A stretch of DNA of 64,000 nucleotides from Anniella stebbinsi (GCA_029215795.1 JARDYH010000007.1:98595263-98659262), one strand, 5' to 3'. Shown: positions 21,175-63,765, counted from the first letter of the stretch. The notes: generated by a model from the letters alone, not told the origin. Numbers and translations are program-made.

Positions 21175-23378
21175 GTTTATATTTCTGTGTTTTTGGTCAT
21201 AGAAAATCCAGGATTGAAGAGCCTTTTATCACTTATCCCATAAAATAAATTCCTTACCCCCTAACTATATTTGTATCAGTTTTAAACTATTGACAACTTT
21301 TCTGAAATCTTTGGGTATCTAAAACATATGGCTTCGCAAATTTCTGAAGTGCTGTTCCATTAATTTATTTTCTGGGAAAGCTGTCAGTTAGGTCTATTTA
21401 GATAATACCAAGTATTTATTTATTATTTACTTATTACATTTATATACTGCCCAATAGCTGAAGCTCTCTGGGCGGTTCACAAAAGTTAAAACCATCAACA
21501 AGACTCAAAGTATAAAACAGTATAAGAACACATTATTAAAATTCAATATAAAAGCACAACCAGGGTAAAACTGCGCAGCAATGCAGATTTAAAACACAAA
21601 TTTAAAATACAGATTTAAAGCAGCAGAGTTAAAAGACTATGATAATAAACTGTTAAAATACTGTGAGAATAAGAAGGTCTTCACCTGGCGACAAAAAGAG
21701 TACAAAGTAGGCGCCAGGCGAACCTCTCTAGGGAGCTCATTCCACAGCCTGCGTGCCACAGCAGAGAACGCCCTCCTCCTGGTGGCCACCTGCCTCACTT
21801 CCTTTGGCAGGGGCTCATGGAGAAGGACCCCCGAGGATGATCTTAGGGTCCGGGCAGGTACATATGGGAGGAGGCGTTCCTTCGGATAATCTGGCCCCAA
21901 GCCGTTTAGGGCTTTGAATGTTAATGCCAGCACTTTGAATCAGACCCGGATCTGGACTGGCAGCCAGTGAAGCTGGAAAAGGACTGGCATAATGTGGTCA
22001 CGTTGGCCAGTCTCTGTTAACAGTCTGGCTGCCCTGTTTTGTACCAGTTGAAGTTTCTGGACTGTTTTCAAAGGCAGCCCCATGTATATAATGCATTGCA
22101 GTAATCCAGACAAGAGGTTATGAGAGCATGGATAACTGTAGCTAGGCTATCTCTGTCCAGATAAGGGCGCAGTTGGTATATCAGCCTAAGCTGACAAAAG
22201 GTGCTCCTTGCCACTAAGTCCACCTATGCCTCAAGTGACAGTTCTGGATCCAGGAGCTCCCCCAAACTATGAACCCGATCCTTTAAGGGGAGTGCAACCC
22301 CCTCCAGAACAGGGTGAACATCACCTCGCCGGACAGACGAACCACCCACTAATAGTACCTCCGTCGTGTCTGGATTGAGTCTCAGTTTGTTGGCCCTCAT
22401 CCAGTCCATTACCGTGCTCAGGCACTGATTCAGAACAGCCACTGCCTCACCTGGGTTTGTTGAAAAGGAGAGGTAGAGCTGGGTGTCATCTGCATATTGG
22501 TGACATCTCAGCCCACATCTCCGGATAACCTCTCCCAGCGGTTTCATGTAAATGCTGAACAGCATAGGGGATAAAATAGAGCCCTGTGGAACTCTGTGGC
22601 CTAGGTGCCACGGGAAAGAGCAATAATCCCCCAGCACCACCTTCTGAAAACGGCCATCCAAGTAGGAGCGGAACCACTGCAGCGCAGTGCCTCCAACTCC
22701 CAGCTCAGGCAGCTTATCCAGAAGGATACCATGGCATCAAAAGCTGCTGAGAGGCCCAAGAGAAGCAACAGGGTCGCACTCCCCCTGATTATGTAAAACC
22801 GTATTGCAAAAAAGAAACCTGTGAATAAATGAAAGTATTTAAATTGCACAGAGAGCTAAAACAATGAATTAAAGTATTCAATATGCACATGTCCTTGTTC
22901 AACTACAGGATTTTTCGTATGAAGCCTTGTGGTAGATTTTCATCTTAGCCTTGTGGTGATAGTCTCTTCATTTTGTGCTTTTTCTCACTCATCAACAGTG
23001 ATTATTTTTAACACTATATTTTACTGTTATCGATAGCTGTTTTATTGATTAGTGCTGTTTTGGTGTATTTATGACTTAACTGCAAATTTGCCCTGCAAAA
23101 GTTTTAATTGGAGGATGGTATTAAAATATTTTAAATAAATGAACTAAAATGTTTACTCAGAGGTAACTGCTGTTATTTAGTCTTTCTACTAAATAAGGAC
23201 TGTAGCCTTACTTTGGTTGTCTCTTAGTAGCCCTTGAAGATGTTTTTGTTGCAGCATAAATTTACTTTTTCCTGGGACAGTAATCTTTTTTTTAAACATT
23301 TCTGTTTTTGTATAGGATTATAAAGAGAAGCTCATTCAAGAAGGCAAGTATGAGCGGCCGTTCCATCTCTCCTATTGA
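18960..23378 (+). CDS. NDUFB4: NADH:ubiquinone oxidoreductase subunit B4, complete three-exon gene (span)
   Basis: The three exons (18960-19160, 19915-20061, 23316-23378) join in frame into a 136-residue protein. Known role: accessory subunit of the membrane arm of mitochondrial respiratory complex I in the inner membrane; it is not catalytic. Seen in the sequence: an N-terminal hydrophilic part with LDPAEY and [11 protein letters not shown], a central NVYPNFR block followed by SLMGAL and one hydrophobic segment (about residues 95-113), and a C-terminal [16 protein letters not shown] ending. The human protein is 129 residues; the extra residues here are N-terminal ([11 protein letters not shown]). 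The ATG at 18960 was chosen because it is the first ATG in frame. The reading frame is open further upstream, but only with a non-ATG start. Splice sites are GT-AG throughout. There is no sign of decay. Identity is very sure. Confidence 0.96.
19377..19671. mobile_element. Foldback MITE (TAGGCTGACC family), diverged copy in NDUFB4 intron 1
   Basis: The same inner arms as at 4760 (GAATTTCAGCAGGTGTC and its inverse, CACAACAGCTGAAGC and AGCTTTAACTGTTGTG) but with deletions near the left end. The right end reads CATATGGTCACCTA. No clear target duplication remains, so it is older than the copies at 4760 and 28690. Confidence 0.85.
19915..20061 (+). CDS. NDUFB4: NDUFB4 exon 2 (49 codons)
   Basis: The acceptor is TTTGCTTTAG and the donor GTAAGTTG. 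The exon encodes [19 protein letters not shown] and the membrane segment [17 protein letters not shown]. It is in phase 0 at both ends and joins exons 1 and 3 without a shift. Confidence 0.95.
20530..21175 (+). mobile_element. L2 family A LINE 3' part in NDUFB4 intron 2
   Basis: GGGGCTGCCTTTGAAGACGG onward is about 90% alike by eye to 6270-6700 of the long L2 copy, with several stops. It ends in GGGGCAGTATATAAATGC and an (AAT)n run. Confidence 0.9.
21415..22794 (-). mobile_element. Antisense L2 family A LINE in NDUFB4 intron 2
   Basis: Minus-strand frames encode the RT middle ([49 protein letters not shown]) and the C-terminus ([33 protein letters not shown]). The 3' tail TTTATTTATTATTTACTTATT sits at the left end. 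5' truncated inside RT. Confidence 0.9.
23316..23378 (+). CDS. NDUFB4: NDUFB4 exon 3 (20 codons plus stop)
   Basis: The acceptor TTTTTGTATAG follows a T-rich tract. The exon encodes [20 protein letters not shown] and then TGA. The C-terminus matches the conserved family ending FHLSY. Confidence 0.95.
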   Translation, partial: DYKEKLIQEGKYERPFHLSY

Positions 23379-23451
23379 GAATTTGACAACTGTGTACTGA
23401 AAATGTTGCTGACATTCTCGCTCTCCCTGTAAGCATTGGTTCTCTTTGAAA

Positions 23452-23457
23452 AATAAA
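23452..23457 (+). terminator. NDUFB4: NDUFB4 polyadenylation signal
   Basis: Canonical AATAAA lies 74 bases after the stop codon, giving a short 3' UTR like that of other complex I accessory genes. Confidence 0.8.
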
Positions 23458-23714
23458 CCTTATTAATTAGAAATGAGTTAGCTTCCTTTCATAATTCTTA
23501 TTTGTTTTGATGCTGAAACACATATGGCAGTTTCCAGTGTAACATTAATGCTAGTGTGTGTTGGTGTAAAGGTTTTCCGGGGAATCCTGTCACGTTGAAC
23601 TAGAAGTCTGCTAGCTTTGACAGTTTTGTCCTTGTCTAGGGATATTATGATATGGGATTTTTGTATTTGCCTTGATTATAAATTAGCAGGTAACATGTCT
23701 CATGCCATGTTCCA

Positions 23715-25675
23715 GGTACAGGAGTTTTTTAAAAAGGAAATTTTAAAGGCCTAATTACAAACAATTACAACAATGAAAAAAGATAAAAGATAAAAGACAA
23801 CAGAAGAAACCAATGTGGCTCCACAAAAAGCTTAGAGATGACCTGAAAACAAGAAAAAGACACAAATAGGAAGTGGATGGAAGGCCAGGCTACAAAAGAA
23901 GAGTACAGATAGGTAGCACAGCAGTGCAAGAATGGCATCAGGAAGACTAAAGCTGAGAATGAGATGAGGCCAGCAAGGAATGCTAAAAGCAATAACAAGG
24001 TTTTCTTCAGGTACGTGCCTAGTAAAAGACAGGAAAGAAATGGTGGTGAGATGACAAAGAAAAGGCCAAACTGCTCAATTCCTACTTTGCCTCAGTCTTC
24101 TCCCCAAAGCAGGTCTATGACCCCGCTGGCAAAAATGAAGTACAAGCTGAAGGGACAGGATTGCAGTTTGAGATTGATAAACAAATGGTCAAGGAACACC
24201 TAATTTCTTTGAACGAGTTCAGGTCTCCAGGGCCCAACAGACTGCATCCTAGAGTAATAAAGGAGCCGGCAGAAGAACTCTCAGAACCACTATCTATTAT
24301 CTTTGCGAAATCATGGAAGATAGGTGAAGTGTCAGACAACTGGAGGAGGGCTAATGTTGTCCCTATCTTCAAAAAGGGCAAAAAGGAGGAACCTGGGAAC
24401 TATAGACCAGTTAGTCTGACATCAATCCCTGGGAAAATTTTGGAGCAGATTATAAAGAAGTCAATCTGTAAACACCTTGCAAATAATGCAGTGATTACTA
24501 GAAGCCGGCATGGATTTGACAAGAACAAATCCTGTCAGACTAATCTGATTTCATTTTTTGATTGGGTAACCTCCCTTGTGGACTGTGGGAATCTTGACTT
24601 CCGCAAAGCTTTTGACAAACTGCCCAATGACATTCTGAATAACTAGTGAAAAGTGGGCTACATGGAACAACTATTAGGTGCATCCACAGCTGGCTACCAA
24701 ATCAAACTCGAAGAGTGTGTATCAATGGTACCTTCTCAAACTGGGGGGAGGTAACGAGCAGGGTATCACAGGGCTCAATCCTGGGTCCAGTGCTCTTCAA
24801 CATTTTTATTAATGATTTGAACGAGGAGGTGCATGGAATGCTTATCAAATTTGCAGATGACACAAAATTGGGTGGGATCGCTAATACCCTGGAAGACAGA
24901 AACAAACTTCAAAGTGATCTTGATAGACTGGATTGCTGGGCTGAAAACAGCAGAATGAAATTTAATAGGGATAAATGCCAAGTATTACACCTAGGAAAAC
25001 GAAACCAAATGCACAGTTACAAGATGGGGGATACTTGGCTAATCAATACTACAAACGAGACGGACCGTGGAATTGTTGGAAATCACAAGCTGAATATGAG
25101 CCAACAGTGCGATGTGGCTGCAAAAAAAGCAAATGCTGGTACTGGTAACCCCCTAGTTGGCATTGGTCATCTTGAGTACTGCGTATGGATGCAGGCACCA
25201 CACTTCAAGAAGGAAGCAGACAGCTGGCAGGGGTTCAGAGGAGGGTAACAAGCGTGATCAGGGGTCTGGAAACAAAGCCCTATGAGGAGAGACTGAAAGT
25301 ACTGGGCATGTTTAGCCTGGAGAAGAGAAGACTGGGGGGGAGACGTGATAGCACTCTTCAAGTACTTGAAAGGTTGTCACACAGAAGAGGGCCAGGATCT
25401 CTTCTCGATCATCCCGGAGTGTAGGGTACGGAATAATGGGCTCAAGTTACAGGAAGCCAGATTCCGGCTGGACGTCAGGAAAAAAAATTCTGACAGGTGG
25501 AGCAATATGACAGTGGAACCAATTACCTGGGGGGGGGGGTTGTGGGCTCTCCCACACTAGAGGCCTTCAGGATGCAGCTGGACAGCCATCTTCTGGTAGG
25601 CTTTAAGGTGGACTCAAGAGGGTTGGACTCGATATCCCTATAGGCCCCTTCCAACTACTATTCTATGATTTTAAG
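23715..25675 (+). mobile_element. CR1 LINE, RT to 3' end, downstream of NDUFB4
   Basis: Two overlapping frames (24161-24646, 24646-25248) encode CR1 [60 protein letters not shown] and [17 protein letters not shown] with an intact FADD box. A stop/frameshift at 24646 splits them. The tail ends in TTCTATGATTTT. Part of the thumb region (about 25138-25180) is rearranged. Confidence 0.9.
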
Positions 25676-26034
25676 TCAGCTACCCTCTCTAGTATTGACA
25701 ACCAAAAAACATTACTTCTCCTTCGTCATTACAGTCTTACCTTACCTGGCAGAGCTTTTATGAGCAGTTCAAAGGTCAGTCCAAACTGGGTCTGCAGATG
25801 ATGTGAAGGAACTCTCAGAGGACCACTGTGACGTGTGTGCTCAGCATTTTAGGGAGAAATGTCATGCATTTGCCATGACCTTGATCTTACTAAGTGGGAT
25901 AGCTCACTCCACATTTTGTTGGATGAACTTCAGAGTCGCAGCCTGAAAGATAAGGTTCTTGGACAAATGCAGCCTACCCCAAATTGGCTCACCCTTGCAC
26001 CTGTTGGTTCATAAAACTAAGTTGGGAGACATTC

Positions 26035-26372
26035 ATAGAATCATAGAATAGTAGAGTTGGAAGGGGCCTATAAGGCCATCGAGTCCAACCCTCTGCTCAA
26101 TGCAGGAATCTACCTTAAAGCATCCCTGACAGATGGTTGTCCAGCTGCCTCTTGAAGGCCTCTAGTGTGGGAGAGCCCACCACCTCCCAAGGTAATTGGT
26201 TCCATTGTCGTACTGCAGTCAGGAAGCTTTTCCTGATGTCCAGCCAGAATCTGGCTTCCTGTAACTTGAGCCCATTATTCTGTGTCCTGCACTCTGGGTT
26301 GATCGAGAAGAGATCCTGGCCCTCCTCTGTGTGATAACCTTTCAAGTATTAGAAGAGTGCTATTGTGATGTT
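26035..26372 (-). mobile_element. CR1 LINE 3' end
   Basis: Starts with the CR1 tail (CATAGAATCATAGAATAG) and reads on the minus strand into [20 protein letters not shown]. 5' truncated. Confidence 0.9.
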
Positions 26373-28570
26373 CTACTGTTTAGAAATGTGAATGTGTTGT
26401 AAATGTTATTGTTTAGAGTTACAGGTCTGGGTGAGTATGGAATGAGTGGTAAGTGAGAGCTGATTGGTTAGTTTTTTGGAGTGCCTGGATTGGTGGAGTG
26501 TGTGAGAGTGGGAGGAGCTGGGGAGCGAATGGAGTATATTTTCATTACACAAAAACCCTACGGTTTACAAAAACAATGTTAAGGCTCTACAGATTCCAAC
26601 CAAGCACCAAAAAGCAGGGAAATTGGAGTTAAGGCTCATAAGCCTTAACGCCACATCCTCCCTAAGGAGGCAGAAAGTGCAAGTGAAATTCTCATTCTCC
26701 CAAAGCAGATAAACCATGAGGACAGGGTGGAGAATATGATATGCAGAGGTGACTGTGGGGTTGTGGAAAACTGATCACGAACAACTTAGGGTCACCTACT
26801 TCTCTTTTTTTTGTTTAGAGCAGCCCTTCCCCAACCTGGTGCCCTCCAAAGGTGTTGGACTACAACTCCCATCATTGGAAGTCAGTATGTCCCATGGTCA
26901 GGAATGCTGGGACTTGTCATCTCAAAAATCTAGATATGCAATTTGATATGCAGAGGTGACTGTGGGGTTGTGAGAAATGATGATGAACAACTTAGGACCA
27001 GCTACTTCTCATTTCTTAGAGCATCTCCTTATGTTGAGAGTTGCAACCCAACACATCTGACAGGCACCAGGTTGGCGAATGTTGTTCAAGAACAAGGGAA
27101 GGCAGAATGTAGATCTCCAGATGTTTTGGAATTCAACTTGTAAAAGCCCCTATCAGCATGGGCAGTTATCAGGAATGCCGCGAGTTGATGTCCAAATCAT
27201 CAGGATAGATCTATTTTCTGCCCACATCTGTACTAAAGTATGATGTTTTCCAGCATTAAGATATGTGATCAGTCAAGGAACTACAAAAGAGCTGCATCAC
27301 TTTAAATAAACTGTCAAAACCAAATGAAACAACAATGAATGAATCTTGAATACCTAATCCAGATAGCCCTTCAGACATCAACATTAGTTTTCAACACATG
27401 GCATAGGACGTCTGTTTCTTGAATATCAGATAAAGGATTTCTCTTACTTGTTCAGCAGTGTGAGATCAAAGACAGAGCTACCACCTAATACTTTCATGCG
27501 TAAGTATTATTTTAAAATTAAGTATGAATTGATTTTTGTCTTGCCCATAACACATAACATGGGAGTTACAGTGTAACACATCTGGAGAGCACCAGGCTGG
27601 AGCAGGTTGACTCCTATACATGTCTTCTCAGAAGCCAGTGCCACTGAATTCACTAGGGCTTTCTCCCAAGAGGTATAGGATTGCAAACTAATCTCATCTG
27701 AAAGGTGTTCAAGACAGCCAAACTAAACCTCTTCTGCTCCACTGTTGCTTTGATGAGATGATGTATTGTGCAGGGATTGTGGGGAGTGAACAGTATATTT
27801 TTTATAAATACATTAAAAAAAACATTGGTTCTTTAAAAGGCAGGATACTGACCAAAAGTTGGAAGTGCCTGCACATGCTCTGGTTCTAGATCTGTAATGA
27901 ATAGTGCCCCTTTTGTTATCAAGAGTGCTGCTATATGCGAGATGTGTGTGAGAGAAAAGTATTGGGCAGATCCTGTATTTGGTAAGGGTATGGAACAGCA
28001 TTCCCCATTTGAGCAAGGTCCAGCTAGGGGAAGCCAGTAAATTAAACCCAGGGGTGGAGGGTGGGATTCCCTCAAGTTCATCTGACAGCAGGTGCTATAG
28101 AACATGGGCCTTCCAAGAGTGTTGAGGCTGGATTTCTGGCAGACCCAGCCAGGCAACTTTATGGCCTATTAGTCCCTCCATTTGGTAGCCCGCAGAGCAC
28201 CTGCCTCATAAGGCAAATGGCCACATGAGAACTGTTGTTATGGCCTGCTACTTTGTTTGTCTTTAGTAGTCTGTGGTCCAGATCTCTTCAGAAGGGGGAA
28301 TAGTGTTTTGTGGTTGGGGTCAGTCTAAATTATCTCCAAGGATCCCTTACTCAGTGCCTCTGATAGCAAAGAGATTGAGGATTTTTCCCAACTCTGTTAC
28401 TCTTGAAGTTACTAGGCCTGTTGAAAACAGATTTTATAACATAAGCATGAAAACAGTGAATACCCTTTTAACTTGTTAAACCAATGAAAACATGCCACAC
28501 AAGAAGTCTTAAGATATGAATGGTTTATAAAGAAAAGTAAATGCAAAAGAACATCAGATGCAGAAGTGAA
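26373..28570. other. Intergenic, mostly unclassified
   Basis: No gene recognised. Contains a tandem duplication (26737 and 26944) and several ACTACAACTCCCA-type repeat pieces (26820-26935, 27010-27070, 27560-27610). Confidence 0.5.
26737..27120. repeat. Tandem duplication, unit about 205 bases
   Basis: GATATGCAGAGGTGACTGTG opens both units (26738 and 26944), followed in each by GAACAACTTAGG and TACTTCTC. The second halves of the units contain ACTACAACTCCCA-type repeat sequence in opposite orientations. Confidence 0.7.
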
Positions 28571-28571
28571 A

Positions 28572-29190
28572 TCTGAAACATTACTATTAGTAGTAGTAGT
28601 AGTATCCTGCCTTTTGCCCAATGCTGGGCCTCAGGGCAGCCTTACAAAACTAAAACATATACAGCTAAAACCTACAAATAGGAATATACTAGGCTGACCA
28701 TATGAAAAGGAGGACAGGGCTCATGTAACTTTAACAGTTGTAGAGAAAAGGGGATTTCAGCCAGTGTCATTTGTATGCAATTAGTTCCTGGTGAAATTCC
28801 CTCTTCACCACAACAGTTAAAGTTGCAGGGGCCCTGCCTTCTTTTGTATATGGTCACTCTAGTATAGTGCCTGCAAGTTTAACTGTTGTGATGAAGAGGG
28901 AATTTCACCAGGGACTAATTGCATACAAATGACACTGGCTGAAATCCCCTTTTCTCTACAACTATTAAAGTTACATGAGCCCTGTCCTCCTTTTCATATG
29001 GTCAGCCTAAATATACAAAAGTTAAAAATATAATTAAATACTTTTCAATATATTAAAGCATTTTAAACATTTTAAATGCATAACAATTTAAAAGTCAAAG
29101 GTATAGACAGAGGTCCAGATGATTTGCCAAAGGCCTGCTGGAACAAAAAAGGGTTTGTCTGCATCCAAAAACACATCAAGGAGGGAGCCA
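28572..29190 (-). mobile_element. Third L2-like family 3' end, split by a MITE
   Basis: The (TAG)n run at 28585-28603 then CCTGCCTTTTGCCCAATGCT and GGGCAGCC form a tail unlike families A and B. Sequence resumes after 29009 with AAGGCCTGCTGGAACAAAAA, which on the minus strand gives the FLFQQAF-type L2 C-terminus. Confidence 0.65.
28690..29009. mobile_element. Foldback MITE (TAGGCTGACC family), copy 2
   Basis: 320 bases, the same length and ends as the 4760 copy and very similar along the whole length. The flanks share AATATAC directly on both sides (28683-28689 and 29010-29016), a 7-base match that fits an 8-base hAT target duplication after one change. Confidence 0.9.
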
Positions 29191-30256
29191 GTGTAGACTG
29201 CAAGGATTAGAAAGAAAATCCATGTGTGTACACTATGCAAAATAAACGACAGCTCAACTGTTTCTAAACCTTATTAGAAAAACAGGGTGACTAGGCCGAA
29301 ACCAACGTTGTAGGCGCAGAAGCACTTTGAAAGGTTTCAACATTGTACTTAAAACTTAACACCAGCCCAAACTAATTAAATGAAGTGTTTGAAGCTTTCA
29401 ACTTATAGCAGTATGGACCAAACTCTTCGAAAAGAGGGAAGGAGCACTGTGTGTGAGTGGGGTGGGGGAAATTAAAATAAAGGTATAGCTACCTATTCCC
29501 AGGAGAGATCTGAAGATCAAGTTACCATGGATCCAGAGGAACCACACTCTGCTTCACCAGGGAGCAAAAGAGCAAACTGGCCTTATGAAGATAGCCCAAA
29601 ATACTCTCAGAGCCAAAGGAAACTCTTCTTCTTCTTCACTCAAAAGGTCTGTGCTAGAGGCAGCGGCCATTTCACTCACCCACCCCACATTCTAAGGCAG
29701 GAGGGAGGGGGGAGGGTGGCCGCCTCATTGACTTGAATGAGAGGTTAAAATAGTCCTTAAAAGTCAACCGAAGGGAATTTTAAAAAAACGAAAAGCTTTC
29801 CATCAACTACAGTCAAGGAGGAAGAAGACCCCAGCACTGGATTAATTAATAAGGATTAGGCTCTAGAAATTATGCAAATTGTGAGCACAAAAAGTAGCAA
29901 CCTGGAAGTAAATTTTACAAAAGCAGGGAGACAGGTTTGTATTCCTTTTCTACCTTAAACTGCTCTCCTTCCCTCACTCTTTCACCAATCTTCTTGAAAT
30001 TTTCAGGTAATGTAAAACAAACATTTCTTTCTGGCACCTGTAAATTTCAGAAAGGTTGATGAAACATTTTCGATTTTATGGCTGTTAGAATGACCCCCCC
30101 CCCCCATTATCACTTTAACATGGCGGAATGTGTTTTTTACTGACGGCCCTTAACAATGGAGGCACGACTGTGCCTCCATTAATATGTCAGACAGAGGGAG
30201 AGCTGACAAAGGGGGTTGTTTTGAGATGAATTGAGGAGGGGGGTTGATTGTGGGTT

Positions 30257-30291
<35 letters not shown>

Positions 30292-30639
30292 CTAGTGAGG
30301 TGTTTTGATTGATCGATATTGAGAGGAAACAGTTTAGCTTAAGAAACATTTTGAAACATAGAAGCATTATACTTGAAACCAATAAGCTTGCTGTGCAGGC
30401 AAGATACTTGATGTTAATAAAGCTTGTTAATTTCACCCAACTGGTGTGGTCATTGAAGGTGTACCTGAGGAAGGTACTAGTGGCAGCGGGGACATAGAGG
30501 CTTGTCTGAGGCCAGGTTGCTGGGCTGTGGAGCTGTGGGGCCTAATAGTAAAGGTGGGACAAGGGCAGCGGCAGCAGCAAGGGGCTCGGATAAGGCATCA
30601 CAGCTATCATTGACTTGCTGGGTTCAAGATGTGGTAAAT
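29191..30639. other. Intergenic, no gene recognised
   Basis: Unclassified sequence with poly-C at 30097-30106 and a (GA)n run at 30260-30289. Confidence 0.5.
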
Positions 30640-31145
30640 GGTCTTGAAGGAGGCAGATGTAAAAGCCTTCCTTGGACCCGGAAGAGCACGAAAACTATTG
30701 TGTGGTTACTAATATTCTCTCTGTGGACAATGTGTTTGAGCAACTCTAGGAATTCCTGGATGAAACTGCAATTAGCTAAAGCTATTTCAATTCGTTTTTT
30801 TGGCCTGGTTTTGGTCCAGAAGCTGTCTTGATCACTCTGAAGCAAGCGAGTGGGAGTGCAACTCTTGGTGGAGCTTTTGATAGCATTGAATATCTTCTGG
30901 TTAGGCTGGCTGGGTTGGAGATAGGGAACATTGCAGTGACTTTATTCCTACCTGGACTGTTGGGAAGTGATGCCGAGAGACCCCTCCTTGGCTCCCTGAC
31001 ATTTATGCTATGGTATTTCACAGGGCTATAGTCTGTCTCCCTGTGCTTTTTAAATGTTTACAGCAAACAACTCAGTGATCTCATCCAAGGAGGTGAAATT
31101 GAGGGCCATCAGTCCACGGATGACACTGAGCTCTGGGGCTGGATT
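30640..31145 (+). pseudogene. Heavily decayed L2-like RT remnant
   Basis: Scattered words of L2 RT in order: RPLLKK-like start, FWPGFGPEA (from FRPGFGTETA), GGAFDSIEYLLVRLAGLEIG (from SAAFDTIDHGILLGRLAELGVG), a QG.LS-like patch and TDDTELW (from YADDTQLY). Many frameshifts; an old copy. Confidence 0.65.
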
Positions 31146-31316
31146 TGATCATGGATACTGGCACCTCATTTATGGAAGGCCCTCCTTAAAGAGGCGCTCA
31201 CTTACTTGCCTACACTGTAATATTTTCAGCACCAGTAGTTCATATATTCCTTAATTTAGACCTAAATATATGTCAAGAGACGACACAGACACATATTTTG
31301 TTGCACTGAGTATCAT

Positions 31317-31322
31317 TTTATT
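31317..31322 (-). terminator. HGD: Probable HGD polyadenylation signal
   Basis: AATAAA on the minus strand, about 200 bases after the stop codon. It is the first good signal downstream of the stop in this A+T-rich stretch, but no transcript evidence is available. Confidence 0.55.
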
Positions 31323-31523
31323 ATTGTAAGTTTGCAGGCTTTTCTAGCCTCATCACTTATCAAACTTTACTTGCGCAATTAAGATTAGTGTTTTTATTTT
31401 TTCAGTTACTCATCAATCATTCTGTCAGCTGCTCTTGATTTTCTGCATGTAAGATGAGCTGTTTCCTTAACATCTTAGCTACACAGGCAAGACAAAACCA
31501 GAGCACATACACATTTGGCCTTT

Positions 31524-61940
<30,417 letters not shown>

Positions 61941-62071
61941 CTAGAGAAAATACAAATGCAGAGTTGAGAGGGAAATTATCTTTGTTGGCTTTTTGAAGTC
62001 TGCATATCCAGCAACTTCCTGATAATTACTTGGAGTAGACAAGAGGAAAATCCCTTGAAACATATGACGTT

Positions 62072-62385
62072 GACCCCCTCTAGATGGATTCCGTTTGACG
62101 CCTGGTTAGCCGATTATGCACATAATCGCTGAAGCGCTTTATCGTAAATGCTTGTATGCAGGAGGTAATTGAGCACTCAACAGGTGACCTTACCAGTTGT
62201 TTCAAATGCGCTTTACAAGTAGTTAATGCGGAGAATTGCTTGTTCACATAGTCAACATGCGCTTTAACGGCAGGAGCAAAATAAAACTCGCTATTTAACG
62301 CACATTCAATAATGCGCATAATCGGAGAGAAAATGCGCCTCTACGCATGATTTGCGCTCCGTTCTTGTAGAGGTAAATTGCCTCA
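62072..62385. mobile_element. CpG-rich MITE (CCTCYACAAGA type), copy B
   Basis: Same word order as copy A: TTATGCACATAATCGC, GCGCTTTAACGGCAGGAGCA, AATGCGCATAATCGG and TTGCGCTCCGTTCTTGTAGA. The right terminus appears truncated. CpGs are partly decayed. Confidence 0.8.
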
Positions 62386-62774
62386 TATTGATTCATCATT
62401 GGTGCATCTCGTCCTGTTTTGGCTCCTTTGGCTAGCAGTAGCTCTCCAAGGTCCCAGCAGCACCAGCGTCCGGTTGCCTTTAAGGGGCAATGGCAACAAA
62501 TGTAGGCTGATAGGAAAGGGGACAGGCCATCCAGGTACCCATTCTCAGTTCTTAAGGATGCTGTAACTCCAAGGTTTGAGCCCTGCACCTACCAACCCAA
62601 GTCTTACTGAGGCCAAATGGAAACTGAGATTGAGCCAATGGGCCTCAACAAGAGCGTTTGCCTGTCCCTTTGCGTTCTAGCAGTTAGATATGCAGTGGCC
62701 TTTCTCCATCAATTCTCTCTTCCCACCCTCAATACATTAATACAACACATGCAAACTTATTATTCATTTTTTAG

Positions 62775-62883
62775 AATGTAAGCCTGAGGGCAATGACTGT
62801 CTTCTTTACTTATTGATTGTAAGCTGCTCCGGGAGCCATTTTGGCTGAGGTGTGGGATAAAAATACTATAAAGAAATAAATAA
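62775..62883 (+). mobile_element. LINE/SINE 3' tail
   Basis: TTGTAAGCTGCTCCGGGAGC, GGTGTGGGATAAAAATACTA and AAATAAATAA form a typical tail of an L2-mobilised element. Confidence 0.6.
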
Positions 62884-63346
62884 TGAGTAAAATAATTTAA
62901 AAGAGACATAACACAAAAGGAAAAAGGAATGGGGAGGAAAGGGGGGAAGCAAAATATTGTTATGGTTCATTTACAATTACAAGGCATCATCATTGCATTT
63001 TGGAGGGTAACATAAGCAAAATGGCAAATAGATTCCTGCCCTAAGAAGCTTATCATTGAACTTTTAACAGAGTAGGGGACGGCAGAAGCTAGAAAGGTTA
63101 CTGCAATTCTAGGTTGCATCAATGGAAGTACAGGAACCCAACTGCAAGAAACAATGGTACCACTTTATTTTGCCTTGATCAGATCTCACCACGAGTACTA
63201 TGTCCAGTTCTGGGCATTACTGCAGTTTGTGATAATCTTGTCCCCACAATATACCCCTTTAAAAATATTGAGGTCCAGAGATTTTCTCTGCTGATATGTG
63301 ATCTTGAGGTATTGGATTGAAATAATAATTTTGGTAAACATTCTGA

Positions 63347-63691
63347 AGACTCATCTACAAGAATTCGCCTTTACACCTGGTTAGGCGATTATGCACATAT
63401 TCGCAGAAGCGCATTTACGCCTAATACCTCTGTACGAGAGGCGGCGAAGCACATTACTGGACGACCGAAATGCTATTTAAACTGTTGACATGCGGAGAAT
63501 CGCTTGTTCACATAGTCAAAATGCGCTTTAACGGCCGGAGCAAAATAAAACTCACTATTTAACGTGCATCCGATAATGCGCATAATTGGAGAGATAAAGC
63601 GCCTCTACGCCCGATTTGCGTTCTGTTCTTGTAGAGGTAAATTTTTTAATGCGCCTTGAAAGAGCTTTAAATGCCTCTTGTAGAGGCAGCC
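63347..63691. mobile_element. CpG-rich MITE (CCTCYACAAGA type), copy C
   Basis: Inverted ends around ATCTACAAGAATTCGCC and CTCTTGTAGAGGCAGCC. TGA flanks both sides (63344-63346, 63692-63694). Internal words as in copies A and B. Confidence 0.82.
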
Positions 63692-63765
63692 TGATTCTTG
63701 TGGAAAACTTTATTAGGCGCTATTTTCAAAATGGTGGACAAGTTTCTTCAGTTCATAGAATCATA

